Below are positions 27,875 through 38,098 of a DNA stretch of 64,000 bases, piece by piece. Below the pieces are notes generated by a model. That model did no database searches and had not been told where the DNA came from. It was given only the letters and a program-made list of their open reading frames with translations. The translations under genes and the position numbers were made by a program. The DNA lies in assembly GCF_021559775.1 (NCBI RefSeq), contig NZ_CP056047.1, positions 3,059,501-3,123,500 of the forward strand, given 5' to 3'. This stretch comes from Gillisella vitis (GTDB lineage Bacteria; Pseudomonadota; Alphaproteobacteria; Rhizobiales; Rhizobiaceae). Numbering within the stretch: position 1 is the stretch's first letter; each line of letters starts with the position of its first letter.

Positions 27875-29020
27875 TCAGCCGGGCAGATTGTCTTGTAGAA
27901 AGCCCAGCACTTCCGAGGACGGCACATCGTCGGCGACGAAAGACTGTCCGATACCGCGGGTGAGAATGAAGGTCAATTGACCGCCCTTGACCTTCTTGTC
28001 TTGGGCAATAGCCTTCATCAACTCTTCGGCGGGCGGCATATCGCCGGGAATCTCAGCGATCCGGGTGGGCAGGCCAACCTCTTTCAAATGGCTCTCAACC
28101 CGCTTGGCATCGTCGGGGCTGGCTAGATTGAGCCGGGCCGAGAATTCATGGGCCATCACCATGCCGATGGCAACGCCTTCACCATGCACGAGACGGCGGC
28201 TATCATAGCCCGTGGCCGCTTCCAGCGCATGGCCGAAGGTGTGACCGAGATTGAGCAGGGCTCGGCGGCCATGTTCACGCTCATCAGCCACGACCACATC
28301 GGCCTTGGCCTGGCAGGACAGCGCAATCGCCTGCGTGCGGGCCGCTCCACCGGCAAACACCTCGCGCCAGTTGCGCTCCAGCCAATCGAAAAACTCCGGC
28401 TTGTCGATCAGGCCATATTTCGCCACTTCGGCATAGCCGGCACGAAATTCCCGTTCGCTCAACGTATTCAGCACGGCAGTATCGGCCAGAACCAGATCCG
28501 GCTGATTGAAAATGCCAACCAGATTCTTGCCCTGCCTTGCATTGATGCCGGTCTTGCCGCCGACGGAACTATCGACCTGCGACAGAAGCGAGGTCGGGAT
28601 CTGCACGAACCGCACCCCGCGCCGGACGATGCCCGCCGCAAAGCCGGTAAGATCGCCGATGACGCCGCCGCCAAGAGCGATCACCACATCATTGCGCTCG
28701 ATACGCGCTTCCAGCAGCACGTCGCAAACCTTGGTCAGGTGCTCAAAGCTCTTGGTCTTTTCACCGGCAGGCAGGGTCAGCGACACCGCTTCAAAACCGT
28801 CCGCCTCCAGGCTGTCCATCAGCGCGCCGTGGTAAAGCGCCCCGACATTCTCATCGGTGACGATGGCCGCCTTGCGGCCCTTGATACGGGTAGAAATCTC
28901 GCCGCCCGCCCGCCCGATCAGGCCCTTGCCGATCAGGATATCATAGGCGCGCTCACCAAGAGGTACATGGACTAGGCGCTCTGAGGATTCGGGGCGTTCG
29001 GATGCCTGATCTGTGCTCAT
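27875..29020 (-). CDS. aroB: 3-dehydroquinate synthase
   Basis: 381 residues. NAD+-binding and catalytic blocks 'ALGGGVIGDLTGFAAGIVRRG', 'PTSLLSQVDSSVGGKTGIN' and 'HTFGHALEAATGY' with the zinc ligands (Glu, His, His) are all present. It converts DAHP to 3-dehydroquinate, the second shikimate-pathway step, in the cytosol. The ATG at 29020 overlaps the aroK stop by four bases (ATGA), so the pair is translationally coupled, the usual aroK-aroB order in bacteria. Confidence 0.95.
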   Translation of the reverse strand: MSTDQASERPESSERLVHVPLGERAYDILIGKGLIGRAGGEISTRIKGRKAAIVTDENVGALYHGALMDSLEADGFEAVSLTLPAGEKTKSFEHLTKVCDVLLEARIERNDVVIALGGGVIGDLTGFAAGIVRRGVRFVQIPTSLLSQVDSSVGGKTGINARQGKNLVGIFNQPDLVLADTAVLNTLSEREFRAGYAEVAKYGLIDKPEFFDWLERNWREVFAGGAARTQAIALSCQAKADVVVADEREHGRRALLNLGHTFGHALEAATGYDSRRLVHGEGVAIGMVMAHEFSARLNLASPDDAKRVESHLKEVGLPTRIAEIPGDMPPAEELMKAIAQDKKVKGGQLTFILTRGIGQSFVADDVPSSEVLGFLQDNLPG

Positions 29021-29610
29021 CGCTTGCTCCTGCCTTTGCTGATATAGGCGATCACCGCATCCATCACCTCAGCGGAGATGGCTTCCTTGCGCCCATCGCG
29101 CGACAATACGGTAATATCGGCACGCTGGTAGATCGGGTAGCGCTCCAGCATCAGCTTTTCCAGCGTCTGTTTCGGGTGTTCGGTTTTCAACAGCGGGCGA
29201 TGATCGCGCTTGTTGACCCGCTCCCACAGCACATCCAGATCGGCTTTCAGCCAGATGGAAATACCACCACGCTCGATCTGCCTGCGGGTCCGGTCATTGA
29301 TGAAGGCGCCGCCGCCGGTCGAGACCACTTTCGGCCCGGACCTCAGCAGCCGCCGGATCACCCGGGTTTCCAGCGCCCGGAATTCCGTCTCGCCATAGGC
29401 TGCGAACAATTCGCTGATCGTCATGCGCGAGACCCGCTCGATCTCGGTATCGGTATCGATGAACGGCAGATTCAATTGCTGGGCCACGAGACGCCCGATC
29501 GCGGATTTTCCAGCCCCCATCAGGCCGACGAAAATCAGGTTTCGACGCCCGAGCACCGAGCGGGCACGCTCAGCAAGAGGTAGAACAGCATGGGGCATCG
29601 AGTGGGTCAT
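29017..29610 (-). CDS. aroK: shikimate kinase
   Basis: 197 residues. P-loop 'GLMGAGKSAIG' (29-39), shikimate-binding 'DTDTEIE' and 'RALETRVIRRLL', and 'VSTGGGAF' are kinase signatures. The C-terminal lid 'RYPIYQRADITV' is also clear. It phosphorylates shikimate with ATP in aromatic amino-acid synthesis. It is the first gene of aroK-aroB. Two further starts (Met5 'MPHAV', or later) are possible. Confidence 0.94.
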   Translation of the reverse strand: MTHSMPHAVLPLAERARSVLGRRNLIFVGLMGAGKSAIGRLVAQQLNLPFIDTDTEIERVSRMTISELFAAYGETEFRALETRVIRRLLRSGPKVVSTGGGAFINDRTRRQIERGGISIWLKADLDVLWERVNKRDHRPLLKTEHPKQTLEKLMLERYPIYQRADITVLSRDGRKEAISAEVMDAVIAYISKGRSKR

Positions 29611-29956
29611 CAGCCTTTTCGCAACAGGTTTACCACCCTATTGACAAATGCCGGGGCCACGTCAAGCACTTGCCGCACATGCCAGCAAGAAACAATCATC
29701 TGCATGGCCCGTGGCCTCCCTTAACTGCCAGGGGTTTAGGGTGTTATCAGGCAAAACCTGGCACGTTCCATCTTGAAACAGGAACGGCTCCAGCCGATAT
29801 TGCTGATGTGTGTTGCACTGAGGGAAAAGCAAAACTGTTCTTTCCCGAAGATATAAACGACACCCAGAGAACCCAAAGTGTTACAGCAAACTCGACTGCT
29901 TCTTCTGGGAAGCACGGCACTGTACACCATGCCTTTTAAGGCAGGAGGCCGTCATC
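29611..29956. other. intergenic region between aroK and the small membrane protein
   Basis: 346 bases between divergent genes. It should hold the aroK promoter and the promoter of the small gene-xerD unit. A loose inverted repeat (TGCCAGG near 29727 and CCTGGCA near 29757) is seen. No gene or RNA is recognised. Confidence 0.45.
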
Positions 29957-30109
29957 ATGCCCACCTTGTTCCGCTTCCTGTTCGTCATTGCCACTGTGGC
30001 GGCCATGATCTATGCGGCGATGTGGGCTCTGGTCATCTTCGTGGAACCAGGCCAGCGGGAGATCACCGCAACCATTCCCGCCGCGCAAATCAAGCCGCAG
30101 CAGCCATGA
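29957..30109 (+). CDS. 50-residue single-pass membrane protein upstream of xerD
   Basis: A short open frame from ATG 29957 to TGA 30107-30109 with a strong AGGAGG ribosome site (29943-29948) eight bases upstream. The product starts 'MPTLFRFLFVIATVAAMIYA', has one membrane helix (about 5-27) and a short tail 'VEPGQREITATIPA'. Similar small proteins in front of xerD occur in other Rhizobiaceae, as I recall, which supports a real gene. Function is unknown. xerD starts 42 bases downstream, so cotranscription is likely. Confidence 0.68.
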   Translation: MPTLFRFLFVIATVAAMIYAAMWALVIFVEPGQREITATIPAAQIKPQQP

Positions 30110-30151
30110 CGGTCATGGCACAGACACCAAACAATAGAAACGACAGCATCC

Positions 30152-31150
30152 ATGGTTGATCTCGGCCACGCCCGAATCGAAGCTTTCCTTGAGATGATGA
30201 GTGCCGAGCGCGGTGCGGCGGGCAACACACTCTCTTCCTATGAACGGGATCTGGAAGATTTGCATGGCTTTCTGGCCACGCGCAAAGTCAGCGTCATGGC
30301 CGCCACCAGCGACGACCTCTCCGCCTATCTGGCCGATCTTGGCCATCGCGGTTTCGAAGCCTCGTCCCAGGCCCGCCGTCTGTCGGCGCTTCGGCAATTC
30401 TACAAGTTTCTCTATGCCGAGGGACTGCGCGGCGACGATCCGACTTCGATCCTCGATACCCCGAAAAAGGGTCGGCCTCTGCCCAAGACCCTGTCGATTG
30501 CCGATGTCGACAGGCTTCTATCCCTGGCCCAGGCCGAGGCGGCGTTGGAAGGCCCCGACCGCCTGCAAAGGCTGCGGCGCCTGGCGCTGCTGGAGCTTCT
30601 CTATGCGACGGGCATGCGTGTCAGCGAACTGGTCTCGCTTCCGGCCAATGTGCTTGCGCAGGAGGGCCGGTTTCTGGTGATCCGCGGCAAGGGCAACAAG
30701 GAGCGGCTGGTACCGCTGTCGCGCTCGGCCATCGCCGCAATGCAGGTTTATGCGCAGGCCAAGGAAATCGAACAGGCAGAAAAACCACCATCGAAAAAAA
30801 CAGCGTCGAAACAAACAGAGTCGAAACTGGGAAAATCATCGGGCATTGGCTTCCTGTTTTCAGCCGCCAGCCGTGAAGGCTATCTGCCCAGGCAGGTTTT
30901 CGCGCGGGAATTGAAAGATCTGGCCATTCGCGCCGGTCTCAGCGGCGATGCGGTGTCGCCACATGTGCTCAGGCATGCTTTTGCCAGCCATTTGCTCGAA
31001 AACGGCGCGGATCTGCGTGTTGTGCAGGAATTACTGGGACATAGCGACATTTCGACGACGCAAATCTACACGCATGTGCTCGAAGAAAGGCTCCAGATTC
31101 TGGTTGAGACACATCACCCTCTTGCAAAACATAGGAAAAACCACGATTAG
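30152..31150 (+). CDS. xerD: site-specific tyrosine recombinase XerD
   Basis: 332 residues. The N-terminal core-binding domain is followed by the catalytic domain with Arg156 ('TGMRVSEL'), Lys180 ('RGKGNKERL'), His271-X2-Arg274 ('[10 protein letters not shown]'), His297 ('[10 protein letters not shown]') and the nucleophile Tyr306. With XerC it resolves chromosome dimers at dif. An inserted linker at about 208-230, rich in Lys/Ser/Thr, is not part of standard XerD (about 298-310 residues) and is built of 15-bp tandem units. The protein is otherwise intact. Confidence 0.92.
   Translation: MVDLGHARIEAFLEMMSAERGAAGNTLSSYERDLEDLHGFLATRKVSVMAATSDDLSAYLADLGHRGFEASSQARRLSALRQFYKFLYAEGLRGDDPTSILDTPKKGRPLPKTLSIADVDRLLSLAQAEAALEGPDRLQRLRRLALLELLYATGMRVSELVSLPANVLAQEGRFLVIRGKGNKERLVPLSRSAIAAMQVYAQAKEIEQAEKPPSKKTASKQTESKLGKSSGIGFLFSAASREGYLPRQVFARELKDLAIRAGLSGDAVSPHVLRHAFASHLLENGADLRVVQELLGHSDISTTQIYTHVLEERLQILVETHHPLAKHRKNHD
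30791..30835 (+). repeat. xerD: 15-bp tandem repeat inside xerD
   Basis: Units at 30791-30805, 30806-30820 and 30821-30835 beginning TCGAAA encode [10 protein letters not shown] and SKLGK, forming the low-complexity insert in the XerD catalytic domain. Confidence 0.75.
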
Positions 31151-31357
31151 AAGCCCGGCTAGGCGATGTGCTAAGCCCCTTTGGTTGGCACGCAAATTGT
31201 TTGCAAGACAGACATGCGGCCAAGCATTGCGAAGACATTTACGGTTTCACACCATCAAGGATGGGTGGTGAGATCAGGCATATAGTCAGAGATTACGATG
31301 GCCGCCGCTCAGCCAACATCGTAAAGCAGGATAGAGTAACGGATCGGAACGGACCTG

Positions 31358-32311
31358 ATGATCAACTATCTCGATTTCGAAAAGCCTATTTCCGACCTCG
31401 AAGGCAAGATTCACGAGTTGAAGAAGCTAAAGAGCGAGGATGAAAGCATCGACACCTCGGAAGAGATCGGTCGTCTGGAAGTCCGCGTGCGCGAAGCCAT
31501 GGAAGAGATTTATTCCAAGCTGAATGCCTGGCAAAAAACCCAGGTCGCCCGCCATCCGCAGCGTCCGCATTTCGTCGATTACGCATCGCGCCTGTTTACC
31601 GATTTCACGCCGCTGGCTGGCGACCGCAAATTTGCCGAGGACGCAGCCATCCAGGCTGGCCTCGCCCGGTTCCGGGGCGTCCCGGTGGCGATTATCGGCC
31701 AGGAAAAAGGCAGCGACACCAAATCACGTCTGAAGCACAATTTCGGCAGCCCCCGGCCTGAAGGGTATCGCAAGGCGATCCGCGTCATGGAAATGGCCGA
31801 CCGTTTTGGTCTGCCGGTGATTTCGCTGGTCGATACCGCTGGCGCCTATCCCGGTGTCGGTGCGGAAGAGCGCGGCCAGGCCGAAGCCATCGCCCGCTCG
31901 ACGGAAATGTGCCTTAACCTGAAAGCCCCGTTGATATCCGTCGTCATCGGCGAAGGCGGCTCCGGCGGCGCCATTGCCATTGCCACCGGCAACCGCGTCT
32001 ATATGCTGCAACACGCCATCTATTCGGTGATTTCGCCTGAGGGTGCGGCCTCGATTCTATGGCGTGACAGCACGCGCGCCAAGGAAGCCGCTACCAATAT
32101 GAAGATCACCGCGGAAGACCTGAAGGGTTTCGGCATTATCGACGACATCATTCCCGAACCGGTTGGCGGCGCCCATCGCAATCCCGAAACGGTGATAGAC
32201 CGCACGGGAGAAACCATCGCGGCGGCGCTGAAGGATATGTCGGGCCAAAGCGGGGCAGAGCTGCGCGCGGCGCGGCGCCAGAAATTCCTCGATATCGGCC
32301 GTAATCTGTAA
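31358..32311 (+). CDS. accA: acetyl-CoA carboxylase carboxyltransferase subunit alpha
   Basis: 317 residues. 'RPHFVDYASRLFTDFTPLAGDR' and 'GLPVISLVDTAGAYPGVGAEERGQAEAIA' (each quoted in part) with 'GEGGSGGAIAIATGN' mark the carboxyltransferase alpha fold; the N-terminal coiled region 'EGKIHELKKLKSEDES' is typical. With AccD it transfers CO2 from biotin to acetyl-CoA, giving malonyl-CoA for fatty-acid synthesis. The gene stands alone with a 207-base gap after xerD. Confidence 0.95.
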   Translation: MINYLDFEKPISDLEGKIHELKKLKSEDESIDTSEEIGRLEVRVREAMEEIYSKLNAWQKTQVARHPQRPHFVDYASRLFTDFTPLAGDRKFAEDAAIQAGLARFRGVPVAIIGQEKGSDTKSRLKHNFGSPRPEGYRKAIRVMEMADRFGLPVISLVDTAGAYPGVGAEERGQAEAIARSTEMCLNLKAPLISVVIGEGGSGGAIAIATGNRVYMLQHAIYSVISPEGAASILWRDSTRAKEAATNMKITAEDLKGFGIIDDIIPEPVGGAHRNPETVIDRTGETIAAALKDMSGQSGAELRAARRQKFLDIGRNL

Positions 32312-32390
32312 AACGCCCAGAGTACAACTCCTTTTGCATCGCCTTGCGATGCAGCCGGTGATTTGCCCCATAAATGTTTCAATCGGGCCT

Positions 32391-32425
32391 TATACCGACA
32401 GTCATAACCAAGGACTGTCGGTATA
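32391..32425. repeat. 13-bp perfect inverted repeat downstream of accA
   Basis: TATACCGACAGTC (32391-32403) and GACTGTCGGTATA (32413-32425) with a 9-base spacer. There is no T tract, so it is more likely a dispersed palindromic element or an operator than a terminator. Confidence 0.65.
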
Positions 32426-32593
32426 GGTGTTGTGAACGACAAAAGCCTTGGCAATTAAGGCAAAGCGTGGAATGGGCAATCAGTGCCCGTTCACACTTTA
32501 GAAACCATATTCGGGCAAGGATCGAGACTGGATCGACAGGCTCCGACTTGATATGGTCCCGCCTGGATGATCAATACTTCGTCGTCCCATGAT

Positions 32594-32625
32594 AAGGACA
32601 TGCTCACGCATCCTTGTCCTGAAAG
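32594..32625. repeat. palindromic intergenic element, copy C
   Basis: AGGAC...GTCCT outer stem (32595-32599 with 32616-32620) around the core ATGC-TCAC-GCAT (32600-32611), followed by AAGAA as in copy D. It ends about 38 bases upstream of the L,D-transpeptidase start. Confidence 0.65.
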
Positions 32626-32663
32626 AATGCCTTCGCCCCAATGAGACCCAGTTGAGCTCGACA

Positions 32664-34016
32664 ATGCGCATTTCAAACGCCGCCCTGCTGATCGCCACCG
32701 CCCTGCTTCTGGCAGGGTGCAACGATACCTTGGATAGCGTCAGCGAAAAGAAGATGCCGGCCAATGTGTCCAACAAGGTAGAGCAGCCGCTGCCACCTGA
32801 AATCCTCGCCTCGCTGAAGGCGAAGGGCATGGAGCGCAACTCGCCGATTGCCATCCGTATTTTCAAGGAAGAAGGCGTTCTGGAAATCTGGAAGGCCAAG
32901 ACCGACGGGCGTTTCGAGAAAATCGCCGACTACCAGATTTGTGCGTGGTCCGGGAAACTGGGACCGAAAGAGAAGGAAGGCGACCGGCAGGCGCCGGAGG
33001 GTTTCTACGCCCTGACGCCCGCCAATCTCAATCCTTATTCAAAATATTACCTGGCGATCAATACCGGCTTTCCCAACAAGTATGATGCCGTCAACAATCG
33101 CAACGGCACCAATCTGATGATCCATGGGGCCTGCTCGTCCTCCGGCTGCTATTCGATGACGGATGCCCAGATTCTGGAAATCTATGCCTTTGCCCGCGAT
33201 GCCTTTCGCGGTGGCCAGCAGACCGTACAATTGCAAGCCTTTCCGTTCCGCATGACCGCCGAAAACATGGCCCGGCATCGCTACAGCACCCACATGCCTT
33301 TCTGGCAGATGCTGAAGGCTGGCTACGACCAGTTCGAAGTCACCAAGCAACCGCCGCAGGTTGGGGTTTGCGACAAGAAATATGTCTTCAACCAGCAAGT
33401 CGAAGCAGGCAAAAGCCTGAACCCGGCTGGTGCCTGCCCACCAATGAGCACACCACCGCAACTGTCTGCGGCGCTTGCCTCCTATAATTCGGCCTATAGC
33501 CGCGACTATGCCAAGGCCATGAAGAAGTATGAGGACAAGGTCTGGTACGATCCAAGCGAAGCCGAACGCAAGGCTCTGGTTGCCGACTTGAAGAAAGGCC
33601 GCGACCTGGCCTATGCGCCGACAGGCTCGGCGCTGAAGGCTGGCAAACTGTTGAAATTGTCCGAGGTCGCCGATCCCGCCAATCCGGTCATCAGCCCACG
33701 CAAAACCGCAGCGACAGCCACCCCGCTGTTCGCATCGCTGGACAATTCCGCCAAGACCGGTCGCTATGGCGCGCCAAGCGATCCGCAGACAGCAAGCACT
33801 GTGAGCTCTGGCACTCCGAGTGCTGGTGCTGTGAGTTCTGGTGCTCCGGCCAACATCGACCCAACGCAGACGGCAACCGTCGCCCTCCCGGCCACCGGCC
33901 CGGTTCCCGTGCCGAACCCGGTCGCGCCACCGCCGCCGCAAGCCAGCATGGTGGCCATGGATGCCGCCTCTGAACCAGCGGCAAAACCCTTCTGGAAATT
34001 CTGGGCCGCCCGGTGA
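32664..34016 (+). CDS. YafK-like L,D-transpeptidase lipoprotein
   Basis: 450 residues from ATG at 32664. A lipoprotein signal ends at the lipobox 'LLLAGC' (Cys19). The YkuD/L,D-transpeptidase domain includes 'PEGFYALTPANLNPYSKYYLAIN' (quoted in part) and the catalytic motif 'HGACSSSGC' with His and Cys. The C-terminal ~150 residues are Pro/Ala/Ser-rich with short repeats ('VSSGTPSAG'). It should modify or cleave peptidoglycan cross-links or lipoprotein attachments in the periplasm. The stop overlaps the TusA start by three bases. Confidence 0.85.
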   Translation: MRISNAALLIATALLLAGCNDTLDSVSEKKMPANVSNKVEQPLPPEILASLKAKGMERNSPIAIRIFKEEGVLEIWKAKTDGRFEKIADYQICAWSGKLGPKEKEGDRQAPEGFYALTPANLNPYSKYYLAINTGFPNKYDAVNNRNGTNLMIHGACSSSGCYSMTDAQILEIYAFARDAFRGGQQTVQLQAFPFRMTAENMARHRYSTHMPFWQMLKAGYDQFEVTKQPPQVGVCDKKYVFNQQVEAGKSLNPAGACPPMSTPPQLSAALASYNSAYSRDYAKAMKKYEDKVWYDPSEAERKALVADLKKGRDLAYAPTGSALKAGKLLKLSEVADPANPVISPRKTAATATPLFASLDNSAKTGRYGAPSDPQTASTVSSGTPSAGAVSSGAPANIDPTQTATVALPATGPVPVPNPVAPPPPQASMVAMDAASEPAAKPFWKFWAAR

Positions 34017-34264
34017 CCCCGGAGCCCGAAGACATCCTGGACCTCAAAGGGCTGAAATGCCCGCTTCCCGTGCTAAAATCGCGAAAACGTCTGTCGGGAA
34101 TGGCGGTCGGTAGCCGGCTCATTGTCGAAACCACCGATCCCCTGGCGATCATCGATATTCCGCATTTCTGCCGGGAAGATGGATATATCCTGCTGTCCAG
34201 TGAGACATCCGCGACCGGTCACCGCTTTGTGATCGGCAAGCCTGATCAGATGCCCACCCGATAA
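34013..34264 (+). CDS. TusA family sulfurtransferase
   Basis: 83 residues from GTG at 34013, overlapping the previous stop (GTGA). The TusA motif 'LKCPLPVLK' has the active Cys16 and CPxP. TusA proteins carry persulfide sulfur for tRNA thiolation, molybdenum cofactor or other sulfur transfer in the cytosol. No other tus genes are nearby, and pairing with a lipoprotein gene gives no clue to its specific partner. Confidence 0.85.
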   Translation: MTPEPEDILDLKGLKCPLPVLKSRKRLSGMAVGSRLIVETTDPLAIIDIPHFCREDGYILLSSETSATGHRFVIGKPDQMPTR

Positions 34265-34288
34265 AGCAGCGTCCGAGATAACCGCCGA

Positions 34289-35464
<1,176 letters not shown>

Positions 35465-35470
35465 GACCTC

Positions 35471-35519
35471 TTCTTATACGAAGGCTGGGAGATGCTCACG
35501 CATCCTCGCCTTGGAAGAA
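35471..35519. repeat. palindromic intergenic element, copy D (fullest copy)
   Basis: A 49-base element with nested stems: TTCTT/AAGAA (outer), AAGGC/GCCTT, and core GATGC-TCAC-GCATC (35491-35504). It starts 7 bases upstream of the COG0523 gene start codon, so its RNA hairpin would be in that gene's leader. Confidence 0.7.
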
Positions 35520-35599
35520 TTTCGAATTTTACAAATCTATTAAAGGCTTGAGTTATTCGAAAAGAAAAAACGGACTGCCATTATCAATGGCGCCCCGCA

Positions 35600-36706
35600 T
35601 TACATTTGCGGGCGCGGCGTGGGGCGCGGAACTTCGCCCATCTGCTGCTGTTTGGCACCCGAAGCAGCCGGTGGCGGATCCGGCGGCTCACTGCCGGGGA
35701 TGAGGCCAGCAAAGACTGGCACCGGCGGCGCGGACATTTCATGGATATAGGGCGATTGCAGCTTCATCCGGCCGGTCTCGTCCCGGGTTTCGCTACGCCG
35801 CTTGCGTGCCTCCGTGGAGCACATTTCGGCGGACACGTCATTCACCGCGTTCAAACCGTCAACGCTGTCAGGCCCTAGCGCCGAAAGGCGGGATCCCTGA
35901 GCATTGGGTCGATCAAAATATTTCTGGAGCAGATTGGCAGAAATATCGGCGCGTGCCGCCAGGCTGTCAGCGCCCATCACCACGGTGATCAGCGTACGGC
36001 CATTGCGGGTCGCAGAGGTGATCTGATTGAAACCGGAGGCACAGATATAACCGGTCTTCATGCCATCGACCCCATCGAAACGGCCGACCAGCATGTTGAC
36101 ATTGGGATAGACCTTTTTGCCGGTATCAATCGCTTCGATCTTGAAATAGCCCGCATATTCAGGAAATTCGCGACGAATGGTCACGGCCAGCACCGCAAGA
36201 TCGCGGGCCGTGGAATATTGGCCGGGAGCTGGCAATCCATTCGGATTGACGAAATGGCTGGATGTCATGCCGAGCCGGGCGGCCTCGGCATTCATCCGGG
36301 CAACAAACGCCGCCTGGCTGCCGCCGACATTTTCTGCCACGGCCACGGCGATGTCATTGGCAGATTTCACCAGCATCATCTTCAGGGCATCGTCCAGCGT
36401 CATTTTCGAGCCGGGCTTGAAGAACATTTTACTCGGCGCTTGCGACGCTGCAAAGGCACTGAGTGTAACCACGCTGTCCAGGCGCACTTCGCCAGCTCTC
36501 AGCGCCCTGAATGTCGTATAGGCCGTCATCAGCTTGGTCAGCGAGGCCGGATACCATTTCTTGAAACTATCCTGATGCTCCAGCACCGTCAGGGAGTTGA
36601 CATCCACCACCAGCACGGGGTTGGCGGCGACCGTAGACGGCAGCATGGCGGCACACAAGGCAACGGCAACAAAGGCGCGCCGGATCTGGCGAGGCAGCAC
36701 GGACAA
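35600..36706 (-). CDS. D-alanyl-D-alanine carboxypeptidase (PBP5/6 type)
   Basis: 368 residues if translation starts at TTG 36706, which follows a strong GGAAGGAGAAG site and gives a signal peptide (about 1-28, cut after 'VAA'); an ATG at 36763 adds 19 non-signal residues. Catalytic motifs: SLTK (55-58), SAN, and KTG ('DGMKTGYICASG'). It trims the terminal D-Ala of peptidoglycan stem peptides in the periplasm. The C-terminus is Pro-rich and no clear amphipathic membrane helix is seen. It is divergent from the amidohydrolase. Confidence 0.88.
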   Translation of the reverse strand: MSVLPRQIRRAFVAVALCAAMLPSTVAANPVLVVDVNSLTVLEHQDSFKKWYPASLTKLMTAYTTFRALRAGEVRLDSVVTLSAFAASQAPSKMFFKPGSKMTLDDALKMMLVKSANDIAVAVAENVGGSQAAFVARMNAEAARLGMTSSHFVNPNGLPAPGQYSTARDLAVLAVTIRREFPEYAGYFKIEAIDTGKKVYPNVNMLVGRFDGVDGMKTGYICASGFNQITSATRNGRTLITVVMGADSLAARADISANLLQKYFDRPNAQGSRLSALGPDSVDGLNAVNDVSAEMCSTEARKRRSETRDETGRMKLQSPYIHEMSAPPVPVFAGLIPGSEPPDPPPAASGAKQQQMGEVPRPTPRPQM

Positions 36707-36876
36707 TGACTTCTCCTTCCGGAAACTGGACAGACCACCCTGAATGTCTCTCGCATCGGGCAACCATATGTCCTATATGTCGAACCAATGGCAAAGCCCA
36801 TCAGCAACGTCAATTGCAACCGAGTGATAAATGAGCCGGACCTGCCCGGTTCAAACGCATGTGATCAGGAAAACCG

Positions 36877-38040
36877 ATGCCAATCTTGAACCGCGCCGCA
36901 GAACTGGAAGCCGATGTCCGGCAATGGCGCCATCATCTGCACCAGAATCCGGAAATTCTCTATGACGTCCATGAGACGGCTGCCTTTGTCACAGAAAAAC
37001 TGAAGGAATTCGGCGTCGACGAGGTGGTCACGGGTTTAGGACGCACCGGCGTCGTTGGCCTGATCAAGGGACGCGGCGATGGCAGCCGGGTGATCGGCCT
37101 TCGCGCCGACATGGATGCGCTGCCCCTTCAGGAAATCACCGGCAAAGCCTGGGCATCGAAAACCGATGGCCGCATGCATGCCTGTGGCCATGATGGCCAT
37201 ACCGCCATGCTGCTGGGTGCCGCGAAATATCTGGCGGAAAACCGTAATTTCAATGGCTCCGTCGCCGTTATTTTCCAGCCCGCCGAAGAAGGCGGAGCAG
37301 GCGCGCTTGCCATGGTGGAAGACGGCCTAATGGAGCGCTTCGACATCGCCGAAGTCTATGGCATGCATAATATGCCCGGCATGCCGGTTGGCACCTTCGC
37401 GATCCGCAAGGGCGGGATCATGGCCGCGCCAGACAAATTCTTCATCACCATCAAGGGCCGTGGCGGCCATGCTGCCGAACCGCACCGTGCCATCGATCCG
37501 ATTGCCATCGGCGCCCAGATCGTCACCAATCTGCAATTGATCGCGGCGCGCAGCGCCAATCCGGTGCGCTCGGTCGTCGTCTCCGTCACTCGCTTTCAGG
37601 CAGGAACGACCCACAACATCATTCCCGAGCAGGCGGAACTGACCGGTACCGTTCGCACCCATGACGACGAAACGCAGGACATGGCAGAACGCCGGATCCG
37701 CGAAATCGTCGCTGGCATCGCCAGCGCCCATGGGGCAGAAGCAGATGTGATCTATGAACGCCCCTGCCCGGTCACGGCCAATCATCCTGAGGAAACCGAC
37801 AATGCCGCCCGCGCCGCCATCGATATCGTCGGCGAAGGCAATGTTAACACCGACGTCGATCCCTCCATGGCAGGCGAAGACTTCGCCTTCATGTTGAAGG
37901 CCAGACCCGGCGCCTATATCATGATCGGCAATGGCAATACGGCGGGCCTTCACAACCCGGCCTATGATTTCAACGACGAAGCCATCGCCTACGGCATTTC
38001 CTACTGGGTCAGGCTTGCCGAACAGCGGCTGGCGGATTGA
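36877..38040 (+). CDS. M20 family amidohydrolase
   Basis: 387 residues. The metallopeptidase motifs of the hippurate/N-acyl amino-acid hydrolase group are clear: 'GLRADMDALP', 'HACGHDGHTAMLLGAAKYL', 'FQPAEEGGAGA', and 'GMHNMPGMPVG' plus 'GEDFAFML' near the end; these supply two metal sites. It would hydrolyse an N-acyl amino acid or related amide in the cytosol, with the exact substrate unknown. The ATG has an AGGAAA site. It lies 58 bases upstream of tRNA-Arg. Confidence 0.9.
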   Translation: MPILNRAAELEADVRQWRHHLHQNPEILYDVHETAAFVTEKLKEFGVDEVVTGLGRTGVVGLIKGRGDGSRVIGLRADMDALPLQEITGKAWASKTDGRMHACGHDGHTAMLLGAAKYLAENRNFNGSVAVIFQPAEEGGAGALAMVEDGLMERFDIAEVYGMHNMPGMPVGTFAIRKGGIMAAPDKFFITIKGRGGHAAEPHRAIDPIAIGAQIVTNLQLIAARSANPVRSVVVSVTRFQAGTTHNIIPEQAELTGTVRTHDDETQDMAERRIREIVAGIASAHGAEADVIYERPCPVTANHPEETDNAARAAIDIVGEGNVNTDVDPSMAGEDFAFMLKARPGAYIMIGNGNTAGLHNPAYDFNDEAIAYGISYWVRLAEQRLAD

Positions 38041-38098
38041 GATATCGCAAGGAAAAGGCTTGGCTTCACGAACGGGTTTTTGTATGGAGATAGGCAGT

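Larger units (their letters stand above)
32312..32663. other. intergenic region between accA and the L,D-transpeptidase gene
   Basis: 352 bases with no supported gene. It contains a small GCATCGC-CTT-GCGATGC hairpin (near 32337), a perfect 13-bp palindrome (32391-32425) and copy C of the GATGC/GCATC element (32594-32625). The transpeptidase promoter must also lie here. Confidence 0.55.

Noticed and set aside
29727-29763. TGCCAGG / CCTGGCA inverted repeat upstream of the small xerD-linked gene
   Set aside because: Only 7 bp with a 23-base spacer; not distinguishable from chance.
36770-36786. CATATGTCCTATATG imperfect palindrome between the carboxypeptidase and amidohydrolase as an operator
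   Set aside because: Short and imperfect; expected by chance in an A/T-rich promoter gap, and no matching regulator is nearby.
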